Part shown: piece by piece, positions 33,801 to 44,504 of the stretch
Layout: each line of letters opens with the position of its first letter
Position numbering within the stretch: position 1 is the first letter of the stretch
Source of the DNA: Letharia columbiana
Taxonomy: Eukaryota; Ascomycota; Lecanoromycetes; Lecanorales; Parmeliaceae
Assembly: GCF_014066305.1 (NCBI RefSeq)
Contig: NW_023501036.1
Span: forward strand, 1,375,501 to 1,439,500
Reading direction: 5' to 3'
Length of the DNA: 64,000 bases
Notes under the pieces: model-generated
Seen by the model: the letters and a program-made list of their open reading frames with translations, nothing else
Database searches by the model: none
What the model was told of the DNA's origin: nothing
Made by a program: the position numbers and the translations under genes

Positions 33801-36783
33801 AGAATAAGAGAAACCTCTGAGAAAACAGCGAAATAGCTTAGCATGTCCGGCCAAAATCGACAACCTTGAATCCGGAGAGACTTGAAACGCCGATTGCAAC
33901 GACGCGTGCATAGATCAGGAAGACTAGTCCCAAGAATAACATGCGTTTTTCATGTATTTCCCGAAAGGACAACAAAGGGTTTGGCAAGCGGCCATGGAGT
34001 GTGAGAAATACCGAGTAGACAAAATTGAGAGGAGAACTGAAAGCCAGAGTGACGTACTATCAATGAATATGTTTTCGGGTTTAAGATCACGGTGGACGAT
34101 CGAAGCAGCGTGTATGTGCACTAATCCTTGAACGATTTGCCGAAATAGTCTCCAGCTTTCAGCAGCATTTGCATGTAGACCGGAGTTGATAAGGTCGCGT
34201 AGAGTCTAGAGTGGCCTGTCAGTAAATGCAGCTTGGGATGTATTGAATCTTATAGCGCGACATATTTTAGGATAAGAGGCCCGCCATAATCATCAGCATT
34301 CATACGCTGCCAGCGATGACGTGATATCATTGGTGCTTTTGTCCCATTCTGCGTGCCTCGAACATGGTTAACGAAAGGGAGCCTACCTCTGGTTTGCAGT
34401 ATTCCATCTGGATGTAAAGTACTGTCCACATCGCCTGTCCCTGAGAACCTAACCAGGATCCTGCTTCGATAACGGGGATATTCTTACCGACTCCCGTCAC
34501 TATCGGGCTCAATTGGTCCGGGGCTACTGCCAGAGCTCTGGTCTGCGTCCTCGTCATCACTGCCTTCATCTTGGCTGGATTCCTCCGCGATTGTATCTGC
34601 GTCAATTTCATTGCCGAAGACAACGTGCGCGTTGCTCGAGCTTATGAAGTCGAGACCCCTCGAACTTGACGGTAAGACGGGTCTATTTCCCCCATTAGTG
34701 AGCGAAGACAGGGTCTCATTCCCTGACGATTCTGAACTAATATGATCGTCCACCGCAATACCATCATCTATCCATGCCGCAAAGTACCTGACCACGTTCG
34801 GATGGTTGAGGCGGGACAGGACTGTCACTTCGCTGAGCACAGGGTCTAAAGCGGATTTTGACCGAGCTTTGATTTTCTTGACTGCATATGGCTGTCCGTC
34901 TACGCAGAATTCGGAGTTAGCAAAGCCTATTTGAGACAGAAGTTGGATCTGCAAGACAGGTCTCGGGAGTAGAAAGGTCATTTTGCCCCCAAGATATGTC
35001 TTGTGACTCGATCTTACTACCGGTTAGGAAGAATCAGCTCCAAAATCGACGCACCGACTTTGTTTCTCGCTTTAAAGACCTCTCCGAAGCCACCACGACC
35101 GAGGCGACCGTCTTCCACAAACTCCTTTGCATAGCGTGATTGCGGAGCCGCAGTCGATTCCCGTCGAAAATGGTGCCGCTGCAAGCCTTTACCATCAGAG
35201 GGTGCGGCCTCTCCAGAAATCGAAGAGAAGGTGGGATCCTCATCGAGCAAATGATCATCATTGCGGAAGAACTCAAAATGTAACAAATCCCAAGCAGAGG
35301 GGCGCTTCTTGGGGTCGTTCTGGAAAATCTGGCTTAGCAATGCCATTAAACTCTTGCTCATTTTGAGCTCCTCCATCAGAGACTTTGGGGATGGATGTTC
35401 CAAAATGCTCAATCCGAAGGCCATCTGCAAGAAACAACGGCCGAAGTCCCATATATCTGTCGCTGGCATGGCCTCCGCTTGGCTGTTGTTGTTGACTACT
35501 TCGGGCGCGGTCCAGGCAATCGAGGAGTACCTTGAGGTATTACCCTTTTTCAGCAAGTGCAAGTCGCGTTGGTACCCTCCATCTGACAGCTTGGGGACGG
35601 TGACTTTCCTATCACCCCTCTCTGCTTCGCCTGTTTCTAGGAGTACGTTACCCAAGTGGAGGCTTGCGTGTGCAGATCCATGTCGATGGTAATGTTGGAG
35701 ACCTTCGATGAGCCGTATAGACCATGCACGCACCAGCTTTGCGTCCAATTTGTCGACAACTTCCAGGGTTTCCCGTAATGACCGTCTCTCAGCAAGTTCC
35801 ATTAGTATAATGATGGTCCAATTGGCATCATCACTAGAAGACGAAGGTTCGGTGGCAGTATCCCGCTGAATTCGAAAAGTAAGGGGCTGAGAGATGCTCT
35901 GATGGGATTTGAGTTGGGTATGAAACTCGAGTCTTGACTCTAAGTTCTGGACAGCTCGTTTCGTCGATGAAATCTTACATTCTTTGAGAACTAAATAAGG
36001 CGGATTCTCGTGGGTGGATACCGCTTGATCCACGTTCCATGGCTGGACTGTAACCACGTTAGATACTGGACCTTGACGGTATTGAACCCTTTGATGTACG
36101 GTGTGTATGGTCATTGTCCCACTGTCATTTCTGTTTCTCGTTCGTGCGGGGCGTTCAAAGGTGACACCTCCAAGGATATCCTCCCCACTAACCGGTTCAT
36201 CCAATTGATTTATTGACTTGCTGTTGCGCCTGTTGGATCGTGATTTTCGGTGCTTGACCATTTCTAGAAGCATTTGTTCCTCTTCTTCGTCAGCCTTAAT
36301 GGCCTGTTGCCGCCTTTCTTCTTCATCTTGTTCGGCTTTAAGTCTCGCGGCAACCTCTCTTGCGGCTCTTTCCTCGTCTAAGGTAGGGACGATGTTTAAT
36401 GAGGTAGCATTATCATCAAGAAGGTCTTGCAATGAAGTAGCAATTTCGAAGATCATTTCAGAGCCAAGTAGAGATTTTGGCTTGCTGCTGATAATATCTT
36501 GAGCTTGCTTTTGTACTTTTTGACGAATCGAGTGTCCAAAACGCAGATTCAAACGCGGAAGAGATTTGGGATAAGTAGGCGGCAAAGAGACAGCAAGAGT
36601 AAGAGCGATGTTCTGTTCCTCGCTTGTTTGATTACGGAGATTGATTTGGAAGGCCCGATCAGCAGCTTTCTTCCATGCCCCAGTCTTTGCTTCTTCCTCC
36701 AGGAAATCGTCCATATAGATAGAGCGCAAAGCCTCGATCTCATCATGCTGAATCTCGGAATAATTAGTTGTAATCGGAGCCAT
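30833..36783 (-). CDS. GCN2: eIF2-alpha kinase Gcn2
   Basis: Senses uncharged tRNA on stalled ribosomes via Gcn1 and phosphorylates eIF2-alpha. Exons: 36783-35055, 34899 to about 34500, about 34450-34387, 34205-34058, 33758-33571, 33095-31172, 31122-30833; about 1,580 residues. Order: RWD domain (NYSEIQHDEIEALRSIYMDD), charged linker, pseudokinase (KECKISSTKRAVQN; HASLHLGNVLL lacks the catalytic Asp), active kinase (GRGGFGEVFKARNKVDG, YAVKKIK, an acidic insert, HRDLKPENIF, IGDFGLARP, GTASYVAPEV), HisRS-like domain (FFPYHS-type RTDSPALFPYHSCYPSADVV) and C-terminal ribosome-binding part. Kinase-core introns are long: 155, 181, 299 and 475 nt. The exon 2/3 junction is not resolved: the good donor GTAAGA does not fit the downstream phase. 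Confidence 0.93.
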
Positions 36784-37177
36784 CGTCACAAGTCACGGTC
36801 GGCTGCAGCAATGCGCACAACACCACTTATGAAATTAGAAAGACGCCCGAGCAAGCCTGCAGCCTAGTTGTCGCCCCCCATGGTCATAATCACTCTTTTT
36901 TTCCCCATCAGGCGGTGGAGGTGGTACAAATTTTTGCCTATCTCCTGTTCTTCGAAGGTTACTTTTATTTAATGTTTTATGCAATCTCTGCATTAACAAG
37001 CGCGTTTGCCGCAAGTATTCCCGCGTGGCGATTCCTTTTGATAAGTAAAGTAGGTAGGTATTGCCGAGACCTACTCTACATCAAAGTATCTAGTAGATTG
37101 TCCAAAGTCGATTTCAAATTTTGGCAACTTACTTCCAAAATCTCCTCCTATCTCGGAGTTACTAACTTGTCGCCGAC
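36784..37177. promoter_or_regulatory. Bidirectional promoter GCN2 / RBG1
   Basis: The 394 bp between opposed start codons must serve both genes. It contains a T-run with CCCC and an AGGTAGGTA-like word near 37050. I see no TGACTCA (Gcn4/Cpc1) site. Confidence 0.5.
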
Positions 37178-38907
37178 ATGGTCAACATCACCGAGAAGAT
37201 CAAAGAGTAAGTAGCGTCTCAAGCCTTACACCAGACCATGCTAAGCTTCTTCAAAGGATCGAGGATGAAATGCGAAGGACGCAAAGTAATTCGACATTCG
37301 CAACATCGATACCAGTTGTTGACTGACTTAATAACAGAAAATAAGGCGACAGGTATGGTCGTTCGGCCGAAACGTGGATATCCAAGATTGACGGTCTGAA
37401 GAGTACCATCTTGGTCTACTGAAAGGGTACTCCTTCTCTGATTCTCATTATGGAAAAATTTAAGAACTTGTGCATTGTTAGGAAGCTCGCCCGCCTTCGT
37501 GCTCAGCTGCTTGAACCAGCTCCTGGTGCAGGGTCCGGCGGTGGGACCGGGTTTGATGTTAGCAAAAGCGGTGACGCACGGATTGCGCTTGTGGGCTTTC
37601 CTTCTGTTGGCAAATCCACTTTCCTCTCCAAAATTACGAAAACGAAGAGCGAAGTTGCGGCATATTCTTTTACTACTCTGACGGCCATCCCCGGTGTACT
37701 TGAATACGGAGGCGCAGAAATCCAAGTTCTCGATCTGCCCGGAATTATTGAGGGAGCTTCCGAGGGTAAGGGACGAGGGAGGCAGGTCATCAGTGCTGCG
37801 AAGGTAAGAAAATCTGGCTCGCGACAGCTTTGATTACTCACATACATCGAGACAAGCGACCTGGTTTTGATGATCCTTGATGCCACCAAGAAGGCAGAGC
37901 AGAGGGCGCTGCTTGAGGGCGAGCTTGAAGCTGTTGGCATTCGATTGAATCGAGAGCCACCGTAGGCGATGCTGTTAGTGAAGAATCAAACCAGTGCCCT
38001 AATCAGTCTCCAGTAATATCTACCTGAAACCGAAAAAAGCCGGAGGCATGAAAATCACATTTCAAAATCCTCCTAAAAACCTTGACGAGAAGATGCTGTA
38101 CAATATACTACGAGACTACAAGATGCTGAACTGTGAAGTGCTTGTTCGAGACGAGAACGGTAAGCGTTACAACCCGAATCCTCTTGGAGAGGCTAATCAT
38201 AGGCAGCGACCGTTGTGAGGCTTTTCTCGTACTTATCTCATCCTGTTCGAGACTGATTTTAGAGTCGCGGGACATGTTGGGGGAACAAGTCACCCAATCT
38301 AGCACCCTTTCTGCTCCCCATACATGCCCTGATACTCAAATCTTTATCAACGAATTCGAATGCTGACGCGGAAATGTGCTAGGATGACTTTATCGACGTC
38401 ATAATGAAGGATCATAGGAAGTATATCAAATGGTATGCTCGATCTCCGAGACCCTTACGAGTACCGCTAAGCTTTTGAACTAAGCCTGTACGTTTACAAC
38501 AAGATTGACTCCGTCTCTCTCGATTTCCTCGACAAACTCGCCAGAGAGCCACACACTGTGGTCATGAGCTGTGAGCTTGATCTGGGCATCCAAGACGTGG
38601 TGGAGAGATGCTGGCAAGAATTGCAGCTAATGCGGATCTATACGAAGCGGTGCGGAGTATTAGATGCCCGAGAACTTCATCCAGCTAATGAAGCTGCAGG
38701 AAAGGGGAAGAACCAGACTTTAGCGAAGCACTGATTGTCAGAAACAAATCTTCAATAGAAGAAGTCTGCGATCAGGTTCACCGAACGCTTAAGGAGACAT
38801 TCAAGTATGCTATGGTGTGGGGAGCTAGCGCTCGACATGTACCCCAGAGGGTCGGGTTAAGTCATATTGTGGCGGACGAGGATGTTGTTTCGATTGTCGC
38901 CAAATAG
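37178..38907 (+). CDS. RBG1: Developmentally regulated GTP-binding protein 1 homologue (Rbg1)
   Basis: Obg-family translational GTPase that binds ribosomes with its partner Tma46/DFRP1. Eleven exons close perfectly to 368 residues, the family length: 37178-37206, 37257-37285, 37338-37352, 37402-37426, 37482-37803, 37852-37961, 38014-38159, 38207-38214, 38383-38432, 38485-38649, 38700-38907. Motifs: N-terminal helix [21 protein letters not shown]1 GFPSVGKST, switch region with [12 protein letters not shown]3 DLPG ([20 protein letters not shown]), the family insert, G4 YNKID and the C-terminal TGS domain ([40 protein letters not shown]). The eighth exon is only 8 nt and supplies Ala-Thr-Val between DEN and DDFIDV. 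Its promoter is shared with GCN2. Confidence 0.95.
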
Positions 38908-39624
38908 GTTGAATGGCAGCTTTGTTCTACTCACGGCTTCCGAGTCAACACCACGGGGCTGATAATGATACGATCATGAAAGGCAAATGGATGGTGATGC
39001 CATCACGCTCGTACTAAATGTTAGAGGTATATTGGATCGCCTCGGATGAGCAAACGATGATGAGTATAGATGTTGGACTCTAAAGGAGCCGACGTAGTTG
39101 GAATACCTTCAAGTGGATGATTTGTACAAGATTTTCGAGGAATTTTGCTTTGCCACGGGAATTTGGGAACCCCAATCTAGAGCCCTAATCTAAGCGCGAA
39201 CACTTATCTTATCAATACATGTAATCAATACACTTGTACATTACAGTACAACATAGAAGCTTCTCGAAGGTTCTACCAATCACAGCCTGTTTTTGCTCCG
39301 GACGAAAAGGTCACATGCCTGCCCCTCAAACAAAGGTCACCGCAGAAGCCTCGTGAAGAGGACTTGAGCGTTGTTCAGTATATGCGAAAAAGCAATGATT
39401 CTGTCTTCACCTTGCTACTCAACATCTTGCCCATCTTGCCCTTGGTTCGCCAATTGAACAAATCAAACTGCCATTGACCACCTTCCGTTCCATCAATTTG
39501 TTCTACATTTTGATACGATCGTCGAGCTTTGCGCCAGTAGTCTTCCATACCCTGTGTCAATTGACTTTGCTTCCACTTCTACTACGACTCGACATACCAA
39601 GACTTTGGAACGCCCTCGCCGAAC
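38908..39624. other. Intergenic: promoter of the J-protein
   Basis: Separates two plus-strand genes. No coding signal; AT-rich patches near 39200. Heat-shock elements were not confidently seen. Confidence 0.5.
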
Positions 39625-40862
39625 ATGGTAGCAGAAACAAAGCTCTACGATGCTCTCAGCATAAAACCCGAATCCACCCAAGACGAAATCAAGAAAGCCT
39701 ACCGGTAAGCTCTCCTCCTATTCCATTGCAACCATTCCATACTGACATTCTTTTTGGCAGAAAAGCAGCCCTGAAACACCACCCTGACAAGAACCCAGAC
39801 AACCCCAAGGCCTCCGAGATGTTCAAAGAAGTCTCCCAAGCCTACGAAATCCTCTCCGACCCGGAAAAGCGCAAAGTATACGACCAATATGGCCTCGAGT
39901 TCCTCCTCCGCGGCGGTGCTGAAGCTCCTCCGCAGGCTGGCGGCGCTGGCGGACCAGGAGGGATGCCTTTCGAAGGAACGAACTTTGGCGGAATGGGTGG
40001 GGGAATGCCAGGTGGAGGACGATCGTTCCATTACTCAATGGGCGGAGGGGGCGGGGGCTTCAGTGGCGGCGACCCGTTCAAAGTATTTGCGGAATTCATG
40101 AGGGGGGGCGGTGCGGGCATAGGAGACGATGATGACATCTTTTCCCAATTCACCGGTGGCGGTAGAAGTTCACGGGGGTCGAGAAAAGACTCATATGCTG
40201 GGAACTCAATGAGGAGGAGGGATCGGTCGCCGGAAATTACCACTGTGGAGAGGCCGTTGCTCGTGACGCTGGAGGAACTATACAAAGGAACCCATAAGAA
40301 GATGAAGATCAAGCGGAAGACGTTCGATCCACGAACGCAGAAGCGGAATGTTGAGGACAAAATTCTGGAAATGGAGATCAAGCCTGGCTACAAGGCTGGG
40401 ACGAAGATGAAGTTTAAAGGGGTGGGAGATCAGGAGGAAGGGGGGACACAGGATCTGCATTTCATTATCACTGAGGTAAGATGTTCTTTGCCCAACACTT
40501 CTTTCGAAATGCTGACAATGTTGCAGAAAGAACACCCACTTTTCAAGCGCCAAGACGACAACCTCATAGCCGTCATCGAGCTAGGACTAAAAGAAGCCCT
40601 CACGGGCTGGCAACGAACGATATCTACCATTGACGGCAAGCAAGTCCCAGTGCGCGGCGGCGGACCCACACCACCAGGCTACAGAGAAACCTTCCCGCAT
40701 CTTGGCATGCCGAAGAGTAAGGGTAAGAACAAAGACGAACGTAAAGACGAACGTAAAGACGAACGTAAAGACGAACGTGGAGACATGATCGTGGAGGTGA
40801 AGGTCAAGTTTCCAACGAGTTTGACATTGGCTCAGAAGAGCCAGTTGAAGGAGATTTTATGA
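39625..40862 (+). CDS. Class II J-domain co-chaperone (Sis1/Psi1-like)
   Basis: Hsp40 that stimulates Hsp70 ATPase and delivers clients, in the cytosol and nucleus. Exons 39625-39704, 39761-40475 and 40527-40862; 376 residues. The J-domain occupies residues ~5-72 with the catalytic HPD ([11 protein letters not shown]). A Gly/Phe/Met-rich region follows ([17 protein letters not shown]), then no zinc-finger repeats, hence class II, and two C-terminal beta domains ([40 protein letters not shown]). Intron 2 is 51 nt, divisible by three and free of stops, so its retention would only insert 17 residues. Before the C-terminus lies a 12-nt unit repeated four times encoding KDER repeats, unusual for the family. 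Sis1 versus Psi1 naming cannot be fixed. Confidence 0.92.
40731..40778 (+). repeat. In-frame 12-bp minisatellite (KDER x4)
   Basis: Four tandem units of AAAGACGAACGT inside the J-protein gene, each encoding KDER. The copies are identical, which suggests recent expansion or ongoing slippage. Lying in a charged surface loop, length changes would keep the frame. Confidence 0.95.
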
Positions 40863-41079
40863 TTGACGAAACTGCATCTGACTCGGGCGTTTAGAGGAGC
40901 CCCTATAGAGGCGGTGGTTTTGAAAGCGAAGTTTGCGGGCGTTCAAGCTTTTGGTAGTAGCCAATACATGCTCTCTCGGTAGGAGAGCATACCTAGACGG
41001 AATGGAGACCTTGACAACATCCATCGATTCCCTACAGAAGCCCATTTTTCGTGTTGTCACTTTCCGTCGCCAGAAAGCC

Positions 41080-41982
41080 TCATGAATTGAATATCCTCGA
41101 ATACAGCAGCTCATGCCTGCCAAGCCACAAATCACACATCGGCACCCCTTGCGCTGCATCGTCAATACCCACGTCCCAATTCTTGGCCATCAGATCTTCA
41201 ATCTGCCCCCTTAACCATCCACTGGCCAGCACCCCCTGCGCGGCATACGGCCCCATGACACTCGCCCTGACTGCCGCACTCACCACTGCCTTCGCGTGGT
41301 TGAACAGGAAAGTATATGTAGATTCATGCAGCGTGATGCCCATTGCACAAGTCACCGCCGCCCAGATCGGAGCGAAGTGTCCGCTGAGCTCATCGTCATT
41401 GTCGCAGTGTAACGGCGTCTTTCTCATTTCCAGCGAGAACTGCGCCAGGGCCAATGCAGCGGGCGAGTCTCCCGCTCCTGTCCTCAATGCCCTTTCCCAG
41501 AGCGTGAGCAACGCCTTCCCTTGCGCCACACTTGCTCTCCTGGCCACAGGGCATAAAGTGCATGCATCGAGGGTAGCGTCCAACTCTGGGAGCCGCTTGG
41601 GAGATCTATGGGCAGCCAAAAGATAGGGAAGCGTGGTTGTAGCAAGAGTTGTAAGTGCTAGCGTGAGGAAATGGGGGAAAGCTTCTGATGCAGCTTTCGG
41701 ATTGGCAGGAAAAGGGTGATGTGCGAGGTAGGACTCCAAGCCATTGGAGAATGCAAAAGAGCCTAAAGGGAGGGCGGAGTCGGAGAGAAGAAGAAGAGCG
41801 TGGGACGGTAGACCATTGGGAGGAAAAGCGGGGTGACTGTCCGAGGCGGGCGGAGATGAAGGAGAATGGTTCAATTGGGCACGGGCAGCGGTGAGTTGGA
41901 TCTCTAGACGAGCGATTTCTTCTGTGACGGTTTTCTCGTCTGTAATGCTGCTCATCGAGGAAACATAGCTAGGTGTGCTCAT
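41080..41982 (-). CDS. ureF: Urease accessory protein UreF
   Basis: Chaperone that, with UreD and UreG, inserts nickel into urease in the cytosol. Intronless from ATG 41982, 300 residues; the frame is open further upstream without a better start, and the divergent neighbour begins 136 bp away. After a coiled N-terminus (EEIARLEIQLTAARAQL) the UreF domain starts LLLLSDSALPLGSFAFSNGL, the family signature. Further on are HFLTLALTTLATTTLPYL, the catalytic-complex motif GHFAPIWAAVTCAMGI and the all-helical end AAQGVPMCDLWLGRHELLYSRIF. The presence of this gene implies a nickel urease elsewhere in the genome. The J-protein gene converges on it. Confidence 0.95.
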   Translation of the reverse strand: MSTPSYVSSMSSITDEKTVTEEIARLEIQLTAARAQLNHSPSSPPASDSHPAFPPNGLPSHALLLLSDSALPLGSFAFSNGLESYLAHHPFPANPKAASEAFPHFLTLALTTLATTTLPYLLAAHRSPKRLPELDATLDACTLCPVARRASVAQGKALLTLWERALRTGAGDSPAALALAQFSLEMRKTPLHCDNDDELSGHFAPIWAAVTCAMGITLHESTYTFLFNHAKAVVSAAVRASVMGPYAAQGVLASGWLRGQIEDLMAKNWDVGIDDAAQGVPMCDLWLGRHELLYSRIFNS

Positions 41983-42118
41983 GAACAAGGCCAGCCTCGG
42001 CAACGAGGTTGACTGTCTCGACTGTCTTTTTCTCCGCAAGGCTTGGCGGCTTGGCAGCGGAGTCCAAGCTTGACCTCTCGGACCTCTCCTTAAATCTCTA
42101 ACCACCCTCTCCTCTCCA

Positions 42119-43014
42119 ATGGGCAAGACGAAGAGGCCAAAGGTGAAGGCTTCCAGTTCTAAGCCATACTCGAAAGCTGCAGCTGCAAACACGAAATCTC
42201 GATCTTCCTTGCGCAAGCTCACAAATGACGCGAAATCTCCATCCCCACCAGTTCCCTTTCTGTCTAGCGACCGCATCCTTCTGGTTGGGGAAGGCGACTT
42301 TTCGTTCTCCAGCTCCCTTCTCAGCGCCCATCGTTGCACTCATTTGATTGCGACTAGCTACGACAAAGTCTCCGCGCTCCGAAGCAAATATCCACAAGCA
42401 GCCTCCAACATCGCCGCCCTCGAAACAGAGGAGAATTGCATAGTTCGGTATGGGGTTGACGCAACCAAGCTTGGGAAACCAGGAGTAGCAGAAGGCGGTG
42501 GAGGAGGAAAAGAGGTCAAGAAGGGCGGCTTTGACAAAGTAGTATTCAATTTCCCGCACGTGGGCGGCTTGACAAAGGATGTGAATCGACAGGTCAGGCA
42601 CAACCAAGGTCAGAAACACCATACATTTCTTTAGTACAGGCTGGGGGCTGTCAATCCGGCTGACCGATTCGCGAAGAACTCCTCGTCGGTTTTTTCAAAG
42701 CTGCGCTACCGTTGCTGGCTCCTTCAGGATCGATCATTGTTACTATCTTCGACGGCGAGCCGTACGAACTTTGGAACGTCAGAGATCTCGCGCGACATGT
42801 GGGCTTGAAGGTTGAGCGGAGCTTCAAATTCCAGGCCTGTGCCTATCCAGGATACCAACACGCCAGGACTCTCGGGAACATTGAAGGCGGAGGAGGCTGG
42901 AAGGGTGTTGATCGGCCAGCCAGGACGTATGTCTTCGAGGTCAACGATGGAGGAACACGGGAAGCACTAAGGAGCAAAAAGAAAAGCGAAGACAGTGACT
43001 CGGAAGATGACTGA
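42119..43014 (+). CDS. BMT5: 25S rRNA uridine-N3 methyltransferase Bmt5
   Basis: Nucleolar SAM-dependent enzyme that makes m3U in 25S rRNA. Exons 42119-42608 and 42677-43014 (68-nt intron) give 275 residues. A basic N-terminus (MGKTKRPKVKASSSKPYSK) suits nucleolar targeting. The Rossmann-like domain of the DUF2431/BMT5 family opens with the SAM motif ILLVGEGDFSFSSSL and continues LIATSYDKVSALRSKYPQA, FDKVVFNFPHVGG and, across the intron, ELLVGFFKAALPLLAPSGSI and VTIFDGEPYELWNVRDLA. The tail is acidic and Ser-rich (SEDSDSEDD), a typical CK2-site end. Only 136 bp separate its start from ureF, so their promoters overlap. Confidence 0.94.
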
Positions 43015-43135
43015 TCAACAGACCAGTCCTTATCGGAATATCTTAGTGCTCCCCAAAGATAACGCCTTCGCTATCAATCTCCACTGGCTATGCTGACAAC
43101 TAGACAACTTGTGGGTTTGGGAAAAGGTCTGGGCA

Positions 43136-44504
43136 TTAGGATATGTACACTTTCCGAATCTCTGAGGCTGGATATATGACAGAAGTCGTCGGATCTTTTA
43201 CCTGGCTCGCGTCCAGACCCACCTTCGCACTCATCTCAAGCAGTCGATCTCTCCCGTACACCCTGCCGTTCGGCAGGACGACGGGGTCATTCTCAACATA
43301 ACTCTTTGTATGGTGTGCGTAGGGCAGGTTGCGAGCAAGATCATTCAGCTCCGTTGAGCAAATCGGACAAACCGATGTCGTCGTCGAACTTGCATTTGCT
43401 GTGCTGCTCGCATGCTTCGAATGGCAAGAAGGTGTCTTGAGAGCCGAAAGTCCTGCGGAAAGCGCTATGTGGAGGAGTGGACGTGCAGGGAGTGAGAAGA
43501 GCTCGTGGTGGGTATTGACGAAGAGTTTGGCTAGGTCGTCCCATCGAGATTCGGAATATAATTTCTGTCCCTGTCAGCATACAGGCAATGAACGTCTCTG
43601 TATGGCTCCTGACCTTATATTCTTGCACTTGGGTGTCTGGTCGATAGGCAAGGAGCCCCGCAGCTCTGTTCACCTCTTCAAGATATGTACCAGCATGTTG
43701 GGTCAGGTATTTCTGCGCATGTTGCCGGGCTTCCACAAGCTGCCCATTCCGGCGAAGTTCAATGTACTGTTGCAACCGAAGCTCAAACTCGAGGCGATTC
43801 TGCAGAATTCCTACTATCAGCATCTCGTGCTTTCATGAGCTCCTTGAGGACAGCTCTCACATCAAGCTTCTTCATCATCGGCCGATGCTCCGCACACCAG
43901 GCCAAGCACTCCTGCGTACTCTTCCTTCTCAAGCTCTCCTCGATCCTGTGGCACTGCACAAAGACCTCCAGATCCACCAACTCCTCAATGCCCTTCTCCC
44001 TCGCCAGCGCCCTGGCACTTTCGACATATCCACACCTGAGTAGATAATCCACCAGTAACCTGTTTAACCTCACCCTCGACCACTCATCGTATTTCACGTC
44101 TGCCAAACTGGGTATCTCGTATAGATTTTGTAGATGCTGTATGCGCTTCCTAGACGCCTGATGCAGAGCCTTCTCTTCGCTGTGTAGAGTTTCCATCTTC
44201 CGCTTCAAACCTCGCATTCGATTTATCATGTTGTCTAGGGAAGCGACTGTTTTGGATGCATCTTGGCCGGCCAGGGAGGCGTTGGCTGTGGATTTGAGAG
44301 CCGAGAGGACGTCCTTGTTCTCCCTCTCGACGTGCTTCTGGACAATCTTGAAGTTTTTTCGGGCAAATTCATGTGGGAGGCGGAGGAGGGGTTGATCCTG
44401 TTCATGGTATCTCGTTAGCTTTCAGGATGTTGAGAGCATTGGGTATATACCAAGAGCAGGTGGCTTTCCGCATTGAGTTTTGTGGTTGTGAGTTCGGCGG
44501 CCAT
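43136..44504 (-). CDS. FYV10: GID/CTLH E3 ligase subunit Fyv10 (Gid9/MAEA)
   Basis: RING-like subunit of the GID complex, which ubiquitinates gluconeogenic enzymes after glucose return. Exons 44504-44451, 44397-43861, 43799-43614 and 43564-43136 close in frame (401 residues). The N-terminus is helical (DQPLLRLPHEFARKNFKIVQ). LisH lies near residues 150-180 (RVRLNRLLVDYLLRCGYVES), followed by CTLH (LEVFVQCHRIEESLRRKSTQ, ECLAWCAEHRPMMKKLD) and CRA (RLEFELRLQQYIELRRNGQL). The C-terminus holds the atypical RING: CPICSTELNDLARNLPYAHH and NDPVVLPNGRVYG. The intron after KKLD (61 nt, GTGAGA..CTGCAG) is required, since unspliced sequence leaves the frame. Confidence 0.93.

Noticed and set aside
41051..41626. 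191-codon plus-strand open frame inside ureF
   Set aside because: Shadow of the well-conserved ureF gene on the opposite strand.
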